From the NCBI GenBank assembly GCA_029945945.1, contig JAQSDM010000004.1, positions 124,001-188,000 on the forward strand: DNA of 64,000 bases, given 5' to 3'. Source of the DNA: Algoriphagus sp. GTDB lineage: Bacteria > Bacteroidota > Bacteroidia > Cytophagales > Cyclobacteriaceae. The translations under genes were made by a program, and so were the position numbers. The stretch's first letter is position 1; each line of letters begins with the position of its first letter. Of the stretch, positions 33,951-42,650 are shown in pieces. Below the pieces are notes generated by a model. The model saw only the letters and a list, made by a program, of their open reading frames with translations. It had not been told where the DNA came from and did no database searches.

Positions 33951-33988
33951 TTAGTAAGTCTATTGAACCAGAAAGGGTATAATATCTT

Positions 33989-34675
33989 CTAAAATCTAAA
34001 TCCCAGGTTTACAAATGCTTGCCCCGGGGTGGATTTGATGTCGTTTTTAAGCAAGTCCGAAAAACCCATATTGTATCCTAATTCAATATCAAGGAAAAGG
34101 ACATCAATTCCGATTCCTCCTTGCCCATAGAGAATGAAGGTATTTAAATCATCCTTCTCAATATCAAGTCCCGTGTCATCCGTTACGCTCATTACAAAAG
34201 AGGGAACTACGCCCACAAAGGTCCTTATTGTAAAAACACGGCTTGTAAAAAACAATAAATCAAGGCCTCCAGTCAAAGGAATATCGATGCTTTTTACAGA
34301 AAGGGATGATGAGTCTGCTGTATTATTCAACGCTTTCAATCCATAGATAGCATTGTTGAATTTTGCACCTGCACCCCAGTATAAAAATTTCCCTCTTCTA
34401 TAATTAACTCCCAGTTGGTATCCCATCTCCCCCTCTGAGGAATATTCATTGGGAGAAGCATCAAGGTCATTTAAATTTCCACCAACATATAAGATCCATG
34501 AATCCTTCTTCTTTTTATCACTTTTTTCCTGTTTAGCGGTGGAATCGGCTTCTGCCAATTGAGTAGTATCAGCCAGTGTAATTTTAGTCGTGTCTTGTGC
34601 CAAAACAGGATTGAGAAGTGAGGTTAAAAAGAGAATAATGAAAATGGATGCGCTGGTTTTTAAGATTGTTTTCAT
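33989..34675 (-). CDS. Outer-membrane beta-barrel protein with charged linker
   Basis: 228 residues: signal peptide ending NPVLAQ, a low-complexity acidic/basic linker (TTQLAEADSTAKQEKSDKKK), then a predicted porin-family beta-barrel with alternating strands (WILYVGGNLNDL, FLYWGAGAKFNNAIYGL, GGIGIDVLFLDIELGYNMG) ending in the aromatic FVNLGFRF. No ligand can be inferred. Followed by a strong hairpin terminator and preceded by about 300 bp of AT-rich sequence in which no gene was seen. Confidence 0.82.
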   Translation of the reverse strand: MKTILKTSASIFIILFLTSLLNPVLAQDTTKITLADTTQLAEADSTAKQEKSDKKKKDSWILYVGGNLNDLDASPNEYSSEGEMGYQLGVNYRRGKFLYWGAGAKFNNAIYGLKALNNTADSSSLSVKSIDIPLTGGLDLLFFTSRVFTIRTFVGVVPSFVMSVTDDTGLDIEKDDLNTFILYGQGGIGIDVLFLDIELGYNMGFSDLLKNDIKSTPGQAFVNLGFRF

Positions 34676-34972
34676 GGTAAATTCTATTAAAAGTTAAGAT
34701 TCAAAAAGTGTTTAAATAAATTTCGAAATTTTATTTCTATTTAACGCTAACTCTTCTTATGATAAAAATCATAATTGAACATGAATTGTTTTTATTTAAA
34801 AATCAAATATTGCTGATCAATTCTAGGAAAAATTAAAATGGAGCACCCAATTTTTCTTAGTCTATGGCGATCGGATTTCAATATCCCAAGAGTCTTCAAT
34901 AAAAAATCAATTGATTGATCTCCCCTTCATCAGCCAATCTATTTAGGAGAGATTGAAGAAAATGTTTTTGGT
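34676..34972. other. AT-rich intergenic region, no gene seen
   Basis: Nearly 300 bp between the end of the GT2 gene and the start of the barrel-protein gene. It must carry the promoter of the latter on the minus strand, but no clear TAnnTTTG element was found. Open frames are short and do not look coding. Confidence 0.6.
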
Positions 34973-35905
34973 TTAAAGCCCTGCATTTTTTCTTATGTAT
35001 TTAATAAAGTCTCCCTTTTTTTTCCAGACAAGGAAAAGGCGCAATTCGGAAGGGTGAATAGCTAATTTTTTTAAAATCCAATCCAAGGGATAACCCCCTA
35101 ATCTTTTGATCAACAGTTTTGGCTCAAAGAACAATTCTTGTTGCAATTTTTTATGTGCGAAAATTGCAGCCTTTTCATACATTTTTGATTTTAAATAATT
35201 GTCATTCAGCTTACTGTAAAAAAATGCATGTTCAAAACTTTTTTTTTGTTTGTAGGAGTCTTTTCGTTCGCCACTTAAAATCACCAAAACCCCTGTACGG
35301 GTTGGGAAGTGGAATTTGACACCGGATTTCCAGGCACGGAAAAGCCATTCCTGGGAGGGGGTGAAATAAAGGTCTTTCTCCATCTTCCAGGGTCCGATTT
35401 GATCCAGGATACTTTTTTTGAAAAACCAGCAAGAAGCCACGCTAAACACATTACTGGAAAAGTTTCCATTGGGATGAACACTCACCAGGTGGGCATCAAA
35501 ATTACCTTCAATAAGGTCTGATTGTTTTGAAGGAGAAATTTTTAGACCTGGTACTACCAAAAAATCTGCATCATGCGTTTCCAAATCGGAAATGCACTTG
35601 CCAAGGTGAGATGGAAAATACATATCATCCTGATTCAAAAATGCGATGTATTTTCCTTTTGCCATTGAGGCACCTACATTATTGGGCTTGGCTTGTTGCC
35701 CGCTGTTTTCCTCCAGATTGATAAACCGAATTCGCTTATCACCGAAACATTCCACAGACTCAGCTGTATCATCGGTGCAACAATCCCCAACAATAATCAT
35801 CTCCCAATTGGCGAAATCCGAATCTATGACACTTCGGATCGCATATTTCAGCATATGGCTGCTGTTGAATGTGGCAGTGATGATTGAAATAAGAGGATTT
35901 TCCAT
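34973..35905 (-). CDS. Family 2 glycosyltransferase
   Basis: 310-residue GT-A fold glycosyltransferase. PLISIITATFNSSHMLKYAI opens the nucleotide-binding domain and IAFLNQDDMYFPSHLGKCI carries the metal-binding DxD-like Asp pair. No membrane helices, so it acts at the cytoplasmic face on a lipid carrier or glycan. The ATG was chosen over an upstream TTG overlapping the preceding gene; 10 nt separate it from the FAD oxidoreductase stop, so the two are likely co-transcribed. Acceptor unknown. Confidence 0.87.
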   Translation of the reverse strand: MENPLISIITATFNSSHMLKYAIRSVIDSDFANWEMIIVGDCCTDDTAESVECFGDKRIRFINLEENSGQQAKPNNVGASMAKGKYIAFLNQDDMYFPSHLGKCISDLETHDADFLVVPGLKISPSKQSDLIEGNFDAHLVSVHPNGNFSSNVFSVASCWFFKKSILDQIGPWKMEKDLYFTPSQEWLFRAWKSGVKFHFPTRTGVLVILSGERKDSYKQKKSFEHAFFYSKLNDNYLKSKMYEKAAIFAHKKLQQELFFEPKLLIKRLGGYPLDWILKKLAIHPSELRLFLVWKKKGDFIKYIRKNAGL

Positions 35906-35915
35906 TTGAAGTGGG

Positions 35916-37145
35916 TTAATCAATACCTTCTAATCTATCGGCCACCTTTACTGCCAGGTAGGGGATCAAGGTATATTTTCCGGTATTGACGGAGTGGTAA
36001 TTATCAAAGGATCTTATCCCCACCTCATGTCGGGTATGAAGTTTACTTTCATGGTTGTCTACATCGGTATTGCCCAAAGCATAGATTACTCCTCCTACAG
36101 GACTCACATCTTCTAGGCTGAATATCAAATTATTCAAAGCAGGAATTCGATTTGATAGCTCTTTGAAGCTTCTTGAAAATACCTCATAGCGCTCATCATC
36201 TGTGTACATCTGATCCCATTCAGGCGGACGGTGATCTTCCGACCACCCTGTCCTACCTATCGGGTACCAGGACATAAAAGCACCCTTTCCCTTGAAATTA
36301 ACGGTGTCTCCAAATGGACCCTGAACCATCGTGCAAGAAGGTAATTCGTCTGATTTCAAAGGAATGAGGATCTTGTTTCCAAATTTATACCGATGAGACC
36401 AGGAATATAAAGGTTCAATCCCCATAGTTCTGTCAATTTCAAGAAGTCCGTTCCAGGTAGAATTAACCACGTTTGTATACTCTTCTTCCACTTTTATTCC
36501 ATCCCGGGTACTTCTGACTTTAAGTTTTGATCCATTTTTCGAGACAGAATTAACTTTTGTATTGACCATTAAATTAATGAATGGAGTCTCCAGTAAGGCC
36601 GCCGTCAATTTTTCGGCGATGGTTCTGGGTTCCACGGAATATTCGGTAGTAGAAAAAATGTCTTGGATAAACTCGGGATTGGCTACCTCTCCTATTTTAG
36701 TTCTGGGCAAAAGTGTAGCATCAATTTGATCAAAGAGGTCCAGATAACTTTTTTTGTAAAAGCTTTTGGCCTCTTTAAAAAAGTCCACACACTTCTGGTA
36801 GTGCGGTGCAAGTTCCTGAGCATTCATCAAAGACCCCTCATGGACACAATAATTGAAAGGTGTTGATATCACCTCCTCCGGATTAATTTCCACCCACCTT
36901 TTAAGATTTGAAATGAAGTGAAGCGCTCCAATAATCATTTCGCGGGAGGTATTGAATCCTTTGTCCATCGCATAGATGAATCCGAGGTGAATTTTTCCTT
37001 CGTTCACATAGGTTGCTTTTTTAATTGGCTCCGAATGCTCCTCGTACAGGTCTATTTGATATCCACGCTGCGCAAGCTCCAGTGCTAAACATGCTCCTAA
37101 GCCACCGGCCCCCAGGATTGCAATTCTTTTTTTGTTCTTAATCAA
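35916..37145 (-). CDS. FAD-dependent oxidoreductase (DAO family)
   Basis: 409 residues. N-terminal dinucleotide-binding motif RIAILGAGGLGACLALELAQ with the ribose-binding acid in DLYEEH, followed by a D-amino-acid-oxidase-like substrate domain and the C-terminal FAD-closing segment YHSVNTGKYTLIPYLAVKVAD. Substrate unknown. Placement directly before a GT2 gene suggests modification of a sugar or polar surface metabolite rather than basic amino-acid catabolism, which is inference. radA lies 39 nt upstream on the same strand. Confidence 0.8.
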   Translation of the reverse strand: MIKNKKRIAILGAGGLGACLALELAQRGYQIDLYEEHSEPIKKATYVNEGKIHLGFIYAMDKGFNTSREMIIGALHFISNLKRWVEINPEEVISTPFNYCVHEGSLMNAQELAPHYQKCVDFFKEAKSFYKKSYLDLFDQIDATLLPRTKIGEVANPEFIQDIFSTTEYSVEPRTIAEKLTAALLETPFINLMVNTKVNSVSKNGSKLKVRSTRDGIKVEEEYTNVVNSTWNGLLEIDRTMGIEPLYSWSHRYKFGNKILIPLKSDELPSCTMVQGPFGDTVNFKGKGAFMSWYPIGRTGWSEDHRPPEWDQMYTDDERYEVFSRSFKELSNRIPALNNLIFSLEDVSPVGGVIYALGNTDVDNHESKLHTRHEVGIRSFDNYHSVNTGKYTLIPYLAVKVADRLEGID

Positions 37146-37184
37146 GGAGAAACGAGTTTTGTATTTTTGTGACCAAAGTGTTTT

Positions 37185-38558
37185 TCAAAAAATTATCTGA
37201 TACATTTCTTCCAGCTTACTTACCTGAACTACCTGAATTTTGAATTTCTTAAAGTCCAATCCTTTCACGGCATATTTGGAAACGATGATTTTTTTAAAGC
37301 CAAGTTTTTCGGCTTCGGCGATTCGGTTTTCGATTCGGGAGACGGCTCGGATTTCTCCGCCCAATCCAACTTCACCCGCAAAGCAAATCTGCTCTGAAAC
37401 AGGGGTATCCTCGTAGCTGGAAATCAGCGAGGCACAAACCGCCAGATCCAATCCAGGATCATCTACCCGAAGTCCGCCGGCCACATTCAGGAATACATCC
37501 TGCTGACCAAGCCTCATTCCTCCCCGCTTTTCCAAAACTGCCAAGAGCATATTCAATCGCTTGGCATCATGACCGGTGCTGCTTCGCTGAGGAGTTCCGT
37601 AAGTTGCCGGGCTGACAAGTGACTGGATTTCGATCAAAAGTGGCCTGTTTCCTTCCATCATAGCTCCGATTGCAACTCCGTTTAGTACTTCCTCTCGTTG
37701 CGTAAGCAAAATCTCGGAAGGATTTGCGACCGGCCGAAGTCCTTCTGCCCGCATCTCGTAGATGCCGAGTTCGTGGGTAGAGCCGAAGCGGTTTTTGGAA
37801 GTTCGGAGTATTCGATATGTCAGATGTCTGTCACCCTCAAACTGCAAAACGGTATCCACCATATGCTCGAGAACTTTTGGGCCGGCTATGGAACCGTCCT
37901 TCGTAATATGACCAATCAGGAAAACCGGTACGCCCGTTTCCTTGGCAAATTTCATGAGTTCGGCGGTACATTCTCTCACCTGAGATACCGAACCGGCAGC
38001 TGATTCCACATATTGGCTATTCAGTGTCTGGATCGAGTCAATTATCAAAAAGTCAGGTTTCAGAATTTCTATCTGTTGAAAAATCTGCTGGGTGTTGGTT
38101 TCTGAGAGGACATAGCAATCTTCGTTTTTTGCCGACATCCGATCAGCACGCATCCGGATCTGGGCTTCACTTTCTTCCCCTGAGATGTAAAGAACTTTCT
38201 TCCCTTTCAGTGTCAAAGCAATTTGAAGCATCAGGGTAGACTTGCCGATTCCGGGCTCTCCACCGATCAGGACGAGTGATCCCGGCACTATTCCTCCTCC
38301 TAAAACGCGGTCGAGTTCTGCGTCTTTGGTTTCCCAACGGGACTGAAGATCGTAATTTACGTCCTGGATTTTCTGAGGAGTATTGGCTTTTTTGGTGGTG
38401 CTTGAACTTGGTTTCCAGCTTCCTTTTCCTGAATCTTCTTTTTGGACAACCTCCTCTACATAGGTATTCCATTCTCCGCAAGCGGAACATTTACCCAGCC
38501 ATTTGGGGCTTTGAGCGCCGCAGTTTTGACAGAAAAAGGTGGTTTTTACTTTAGCCAT
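37185..38558 (-). CDS. radA: DNA repair protein RadA (Sms)
   Basis: 457-residue RecA-like helicase that promotes branch migration in recombination. N-terminal C4 zinc finger (Cys10, Cys13, Cys24, Cys27), Walker A GGEPGIGKST, the RadA-specific KNRFG motif in RTSKNRFGSTHELG, and a Lon-protease-like C-terminal domain (DPGLDLAVCASLISS). Full length. Lies 94 bp downstream of polA on the same strand, separated by a short repeat-like spacer. Confidence 0.95.
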   Translation of the reverse strand: MAKVKTTFFCQNCGAQSPKWLGKCSACGEWNTYVEEVVQKEDSGKGSWKPSSSTTKKANTPQKIQDVNYDLQSRWETKDAELDRVLGGGIVPGSLVLIGGEPGIGKSTLMLQIALTLKGKKVLYISGEESEAQIRMRADRMSAKNEDCYVLSETNTQQIFQQIEILKPDFLIIDSIQTLNSQYVESAAGSVSQVRECTAELMKFAKETGVPVFLIGHITKDGSIAGPKVLEHMVDTVLQFEGDRHLTYRILRTSKNRFGSTHELGIYEMRAEGLRPVANPSEILLTQREEVLNGVAIGAMMEGNRPLLIEIQSLVSPATYGTPQRSSTGHDAKRLNMLLAVLEKRGGMRLGQQDVFLNVAGGLRVDDPGLDLAVCASLISSYEDTPVSEQICFAGEVGLGGEIRAVSRIENRIAEAEKLGFKKIIVSKYAVKGLDFKKFKIQVVQVSKLEEMYQIIF

Positions 38559-38563
38559 TCTAG

Positions 38564-38632
38564 AAATACGAGGGACGAATTACGAAATACGAGCAATAAT
38601 GAATAGGGAACACCTTTCCCATTCCTCCTTTT
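38564..38632. repeat. Purine/pyrimidine-rich spacer with AAATACGAG repeats
   Basis: AAATACGAG occurs twice within 30 bp with ACGAATTACG between, followed by a near-palindrome GAATAGGGAA...TTTCCCATTC and a pyrimidine tract. This resembles the composition of the 19459-19660 spacer and looks like a decayed dispersed intergenic repeat; the hairpin may terminate polA transcripts. Confidence 0.35.
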
Positions 38633-38652
38633 AAATTTTACATTTTTAATTC

Positions 38653-41478
38653 TTAATGCGCTTCCAGCCAATCAGAACCGACTCCAACTTCAACTTCGAG
38701 CGGTACGGCCAATTTGATGGCGTTGGTCATAAGTCCCGGAATGTTTGCTTTCAGGATTTCAACCTCATCCCTGTGTGCATCAAAGACCAATTCATCATGG
38801 ACCTGAAGGATCATTTTGGATTTGAGATTTTCCTTTTTCATCCAATCGTGCACATGAATCATGGCAACTTTAATCAGATCAGCGGCAGAACCCTGGAGCG
38901 GCGCGTTGATAGCATTTCGCTCTGCAAAACCTCTCATGGTCATATTCCGGCTGTTGATATCTCGCAGGTAGCGACGACGTCCGAGGATGGTCTCGACAAA
39001 TTCATTCTTGCGCGCCTTCTCGATTGCCCCGTCCATATATTGTTTCACCGCCGGGAATTCCTGAAAATAGGCATCGATGATTTCTTTTGCTTCCGTTCGA
39101 GGGATCGCTAATCGCTGTGAAAGTCCGAAAGCCGAAATCCCGTAAATAATTCCAAAATTGGCTGTTTTGGCCTTTCTTCTCATATCAGTCGTCACTTCTT
39201 CCAACGGAAGCTTGAAGATCTTTGCTGCAGTTGTGGAGTGGATATCGCGACCATTTTTGAAAGCCTCGAGCATGGATTCATCACCTGAGAAAGCCGCCAT
39301 TATTCGAAGTTCGATTTGGGAGTAATCAGCAGAAAGGAGAACATGATTTTCGTCTCTCGGCACAAATGCCTTCCGGATTTCCCTTCCCCGAGCAGTTCGG
39401 ATGGGGATATTTTGAAGATTTGGATTGACTGAGGAAAGTCTTCCTGTTGCTGCGACAAACTGATTGTAAGTGGTGTGAATCCTTCCGGTTTTCGGGTTGA
39501 TCATGGTAGGAAGCGCATCGACATAGGTTGATTTCAGCTTCACCATTTGTCGGTAATCCAGAATTGCCTCTGCAATTGGATGCTCGACTGCAAGTTTGCT
39601 CAGGATTTCTTCGCCTGTGGCATATTGACCGGTTTTAGTTTTTTTAGCTTTTGGGTCAAGTTTCAACTTTTCAAAAAGAACGTCGCCTAATTGCTTTGGG
39701 GAAGCCAGATTGAATCTCACACCTGCCAGTTCATACACATGCTTTTCGATCTCCAGGCTCTCTTTTTGCAAAAGGATTGACAGATCCGCCAAACTTGCGG
39801 TATCTATTCTGACACCTTCAAATTCCATTTCTGCGAGTACATTGATCAGCGGGTTTTCCACCTCATTGAAAAGCTTTTCCAGATGATTTTCTTTCAAAAT
39901 CGGGTCAAACTTTGCTTTCAATTGGAGCGTAATATCGGCATCTTCTGATGCGTAAGCGGTCACTTCATCTTCCTCCACATCCCGCATATTTCCCTGGCCT
40001 TTTCCTTTTTTTCCGATCAATTCCGTGATAGAAACAGGTTTGTAATTGAGGTATTGCTGAGCCAGCCAATCCATCGAATGCTTGCCTTCCGGTTCGATCA
40101 GATAGTGAGCGAGCATGGTATCGTAGAGGGTTCCTTTGACATTGATACCGTAGTTCTTCAGGACCAGCAGATCGTATTTGATGTTCTGGCCGATTTTGAC
40201 AATGTCCGGATTTTCGAATAGCGGGCGAAGGATTTCCAGAATTTCCTGGGTTTCTTTTCTGTCCTCAGGACAAGGAATGTAATAAGCTTCGCCGGTGAAA
40301 TAGGCAAAAGAAACCCCCACCAAATCAGCCTCCATGGCATTAAGGGATGTTGTTTCGGTATCGAAGCAGACTTCTTTTTGAAGCAAAAGATAGCTGAGTA
40401 GTTCCTTGACCGCATCCTCCCCTTTGATTTTATGATAATTGTGAATATTAGAAAGGATCGTTTCGTAAACCGGCTCAGGTCCTACATTCACCGTTTCTTC
40501 CTCAAAATCTTGTTCTGCAACTGGTTCCGTCACCGGAGCCGGAGTACCAAAAAGGCCTAATTGTTCTGGCTTTTGAATGACAGCTTTCTTGGATGGTTCT
40601 TTGAAAATCCTGCTAGCCAGGGTGCGAAATTCAAGTTCATGGAAAAGAGCCCGAAGCTTTTGCTCATCGATTCCGTCAATTATCAGCTCATTGTGAACAA
40701 ATCCAATTGGAACGTCTGTTTTGATCGTTGCGAGTTCTTTTGAAAGAAGACCCTGCTGTGCAAAGTTTTCAACATTTTCCTTCTGCTTTCCTTTCAGTTT
40801 ATCGGTGTTTTGGAGAAGACCTTCCACAGATCCAAATTCTTTTAAAAGCTTGGTGGCGGTTTTTTCACCGATTCCGGGAATGCCCGGGATATTATCCACT
40901 GCATCCCCCATCAGACCGAGTATATCCCGCACCTGATCAACATGTTCGATGTCCCATCTTGCGCAAACTTCCTTTGGCCCCATTACTTCCACACCATTGC
41001 CCATGAATGCCGGCTTATATAAGAATATGTGGTCGTCCACGATCTGGCCAAAATCTTTATCCGGCGTCATCATGTACACCGTGAAATCTTCTTTTTCTGC
41101 TTTTTTTGCCAACGTACCTATAATATCATCCGCTTCGAACCCATCCATTTCCAAAATCGGAATATTAAAAGCCTTTACAATTTCCTTTACCCAAGGGATC
41201 GAAACCGTTATATCTTCTGGTTGGGAAAGCCGGTTTGCTTTATAGGGTTCATATTGGACATGACGAAAAGTTGGGGCGGAAGTGTCAAATGCAACCCCAA
41301 TGTGGGTAGGTTTTTCCTTCTCCAGTACTTCAAGCAGGGTATTGGTGAACCCTAACATTACGCCTGTATTGAGTCCCTTTGAGTTGATCCGTGGGTTCTT
41401 GCTGAAGGCAAAATGAGCCCTGTAAATCAGGGCCATAGCATCTAGTAAAAAAAGCTTATACGCTTGTTTTTGAGACAT
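38653..41478 (-). CDS. polA: DNA polymerase I
   Basis: 941 residues with all three domains: 5'-3' exonuclease (1-300; LLDAMALIYRAHFAF, FEADDIIGTLA), an apparently active 3'-5' proofreading domain (DTETTSLNAMEADLVGVSF retains the DxE metal ligands), and the A-family polymerase (motif A LSADYSQIELRIMA, motif B RRKAKTANFGIIYGIS, motif C LQVHDELVFDA). Removes RNA primers and fills repair gaps. Monocistronic or the first gene of a polA-radA unit. Confidence 0.97.
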   Translation of the reverse strand: MSQKQAYKLFLLDAMALIYRAHFAFSKNPRINSKGLNTGVMLGFTNTLLEVLEKEKPTHIGVAFDTSAPTFRHVQYEPYKANRLSQPEDITVSIPWVKEIVKAFNIPILEMDGFEADDIIGTLAKKAEKEDFTVYMMTPDKDFGQIVDDHIFLYKPAFMGNGVEVMGPKEVCARWDIEHVDQVRDILGLMGDAVDNIPGIPGIGEKTATKLLKEFGSVEGLLQNTDKLKGKQKENVENFAQQGLLSKELATIKTDVPIGFVHNELIIDGIDEQKLRALFHELEFRTLASRIFKEPSKKAVIQKPEQLGLFGTPAPVTEPVAEQDFEEETVNVGPEPVYETILSNIHNYHKIKGEDAVKELLSYLLLQKEVCFDTETTSLNAMEADLVGVSFAYFTGEAYYIPCPEDRKETQEILEILRPLFENPDIVKIGQNIKYDLLVLKNYGINVKGTLYDTMLAHYLIEPEGKHSMDWLAQQYLNYKPVSITELIGKKGKGQGNMRDVEEDEVTAYASEDADITLQLKAKFDPILKENHLEKLFNEVENPLINVLAEMEFEGVRIDTASLADLSILLQKESLEIEKHVYELAGVRFNLASPKQLGDVLFEKLKLDPKAKKTKTGQYATGEEILSKLAVEHPIAEAILDYRQMVKLKSTYVDALPTMINPKTGRIHTTYNQFVAATGRLSSVNPNLQNIPIRTARGREIRKAFVPRDENHVLLSADYSQIELRIMAAFSGDESMLEAFKNGRDIHSTTAAKIFKLPLEEVTTDMRRKAKTANFGIIYGISAFGLSQRLAIPRTEAKEIIDAYFQEFPAVKQYMDGAIEKARKNEFVETILGRRRYLRDINSRNMTMRGFAERNAINAPLQGSAADLIKVAMIHVHDWMKKENLKSKMILQVHDELVFDAHRDEVEILKANIPGLMTNAIKLAVPLEVEVGVGSDWLEAH

Positions 41479-41639
41479 TTTGAGAAATTATAAACGATTA
41501 TGAAAGCAATAAAACACGACTTCTAAGTTACAGTTTTTCTGCTAGGAGTTGGAAAAGTTTCAATTTCGAGGGCTTGTTTGACAGAGTTTGGCGACCATTT
41601 TGGATAGCATAAAATACACGAATCAAAATCAATCATCCC

Positions 41640-41954
41640 ATGAAAAAACTATTCACCATCTTGGCATTGTTCCTAAGCGTTCAAATGCTAAATGCAGCTC
41701 CCACTGAAACTAAGGGAAAAAACAACGACAAAACCGAACTAACAGAAGCTCAGAAGACTCGAGTTACAGAAATGGAAAATAGGTTGGAAGAAATTAAAGG
41801 AATGGATTTCCAGTCAATGAGTAAGGATGAGAAGAAAGATGTCCGTGAGGAAATGCAAGAAATGAAGGCTGAGGCAAGAGCTACCGGAAACGGTGTTTAC
41901 CTTTCTATTGGTGCACTTATCCTTATCGTCTTACTTTTAATTCTTCTTACCTAA
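41640..41954 (+). CDS. Small exported protein with C-terminal membrane anchor
   Basis: 104 residues: signal peptide ending LNAAP, a highly charged helical middle likely to form a coiled coil (EAQKTRVTEMENRLEEIKG, KKDVREEMQEMKAEARAT), and a C-terminal hydrophobic helix (YLSIGALILIVLLLILL). Topology suggests a periplasmic helix tethered to the inner membrane. Function unknown. Followed by a strong terminator; upstream gap of 160 bp to polA, transcribed divergently. Confidence 0.75.
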   Translation: MKKLFTILALFLSVQMLNAAPTETKGKNNDKTELTEAQKTRVTEMENRLEEIKGMDFQSMSKDEKKDVREEMQEMKAEARATGNGVYLSIGALILIVLLLILLT

Positions 41955-41977
41955 TCGTAAGAAAAGTTACTTTTCAA

Positions 41978-42010
41978 GAAAGGCTCCAATCGGAGCCTTT
42001 CTTTTTTTTT
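41978..42010 (+). terminator. Rho-independent terminator
   Basis: GAAAGGCTCC, AATC loop, GGAGCCTTTC, then a run of nine or more T. Ends the small exported-protein gene. Confidence 0.92.
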
Positions 42011-42132
42011 ACTAGTTCCGTCAGGTTTAGATTAATTGCCGGATCTCTTTTTTAATCAATCTATCTGACTTATTTTTAATCAGAAGGCTATTTCATGGAG
42101 GATTTGGATAGAGCCTTGAAATAAAAACAGAA

Positions 42133-42576
42133 TCACTTTTCCTCTGGCAAACTATCTAAATATCCTTTCACCTGAAGGGCTCTGAGAAAAATCAAGACCA
42201 AAGGAATCAGCCAAAGAATCTCGTTGAAAATCAAATGAAATGCTGTGCGTTTATTCCAACCTAAATCCGGCAGAAATCCCAAGGTGAACCATATTGCAAG
42301 GATGATTTTGCCGGTGATGCCTGCAATGATCAGGTAAACCCAGCTTACCGGATAAAACGCACTTACAAAAATTACTAACCCAACCACAATACCAAAATTA
42401 CCATAGTAAGTAGCAGGCAGTCCTTCGATAGATCCGTTTCCGATTGTCAGCCAGTTTAAAAGAGTCGGTCCAAACCATTTGTAAAATGCCGACCAAGCGA
42501 TGGTGTACATGCCGGCAAGCAGGAGAAGCCCTCTGAAATGCATTGGAAATACTGGAAATCCGGGTTTTTGATCCAT
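42133..42576 (-). CDS. Four-helix membrane protein, unknown function
   Basis: 147 residues with four hydrophobic segments (LLLLAGMYTIAWSAFYKWF, GIVVGLVIFVSAFYPVSWVY, GKIILAIWFTLGFLPDLGW, EILWLIPLVLIFLRAL). No family recognised with confidence; resembles small DoxX-like or hypothetical inner-membrane proteins of Bacteroidota. Divergent from the amidase gene across 74 bp. Confidence 0.7.
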   Translation of the reverse strand: MDQKPGFPVFPMHFRGLLLLAGMYTIAWSAFYKWFGPTLLNWLTIGNGSIEGLPATYYGNFGIVVGLVIFVSAFYPVSWVYLIIAGITGKIILAIWFTLGFLPDLGWNKRTAFHLIFNEILWLIPLVLIFLRALQVKGYLDSLPEEK

Positions 42577-42650
42577 GGATGGTTTGATTTTTTATTGCTT
42601 AATGAACACCTTGGTGCTCTTCAAGTTTGAGTATAATACAAAACTATCAT

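Noticed and set aside
38656-39111. 151-codon plus-strand frame inside polA
   Set aside because: Antisense to conserved polymerase motifs, without protein-like features.
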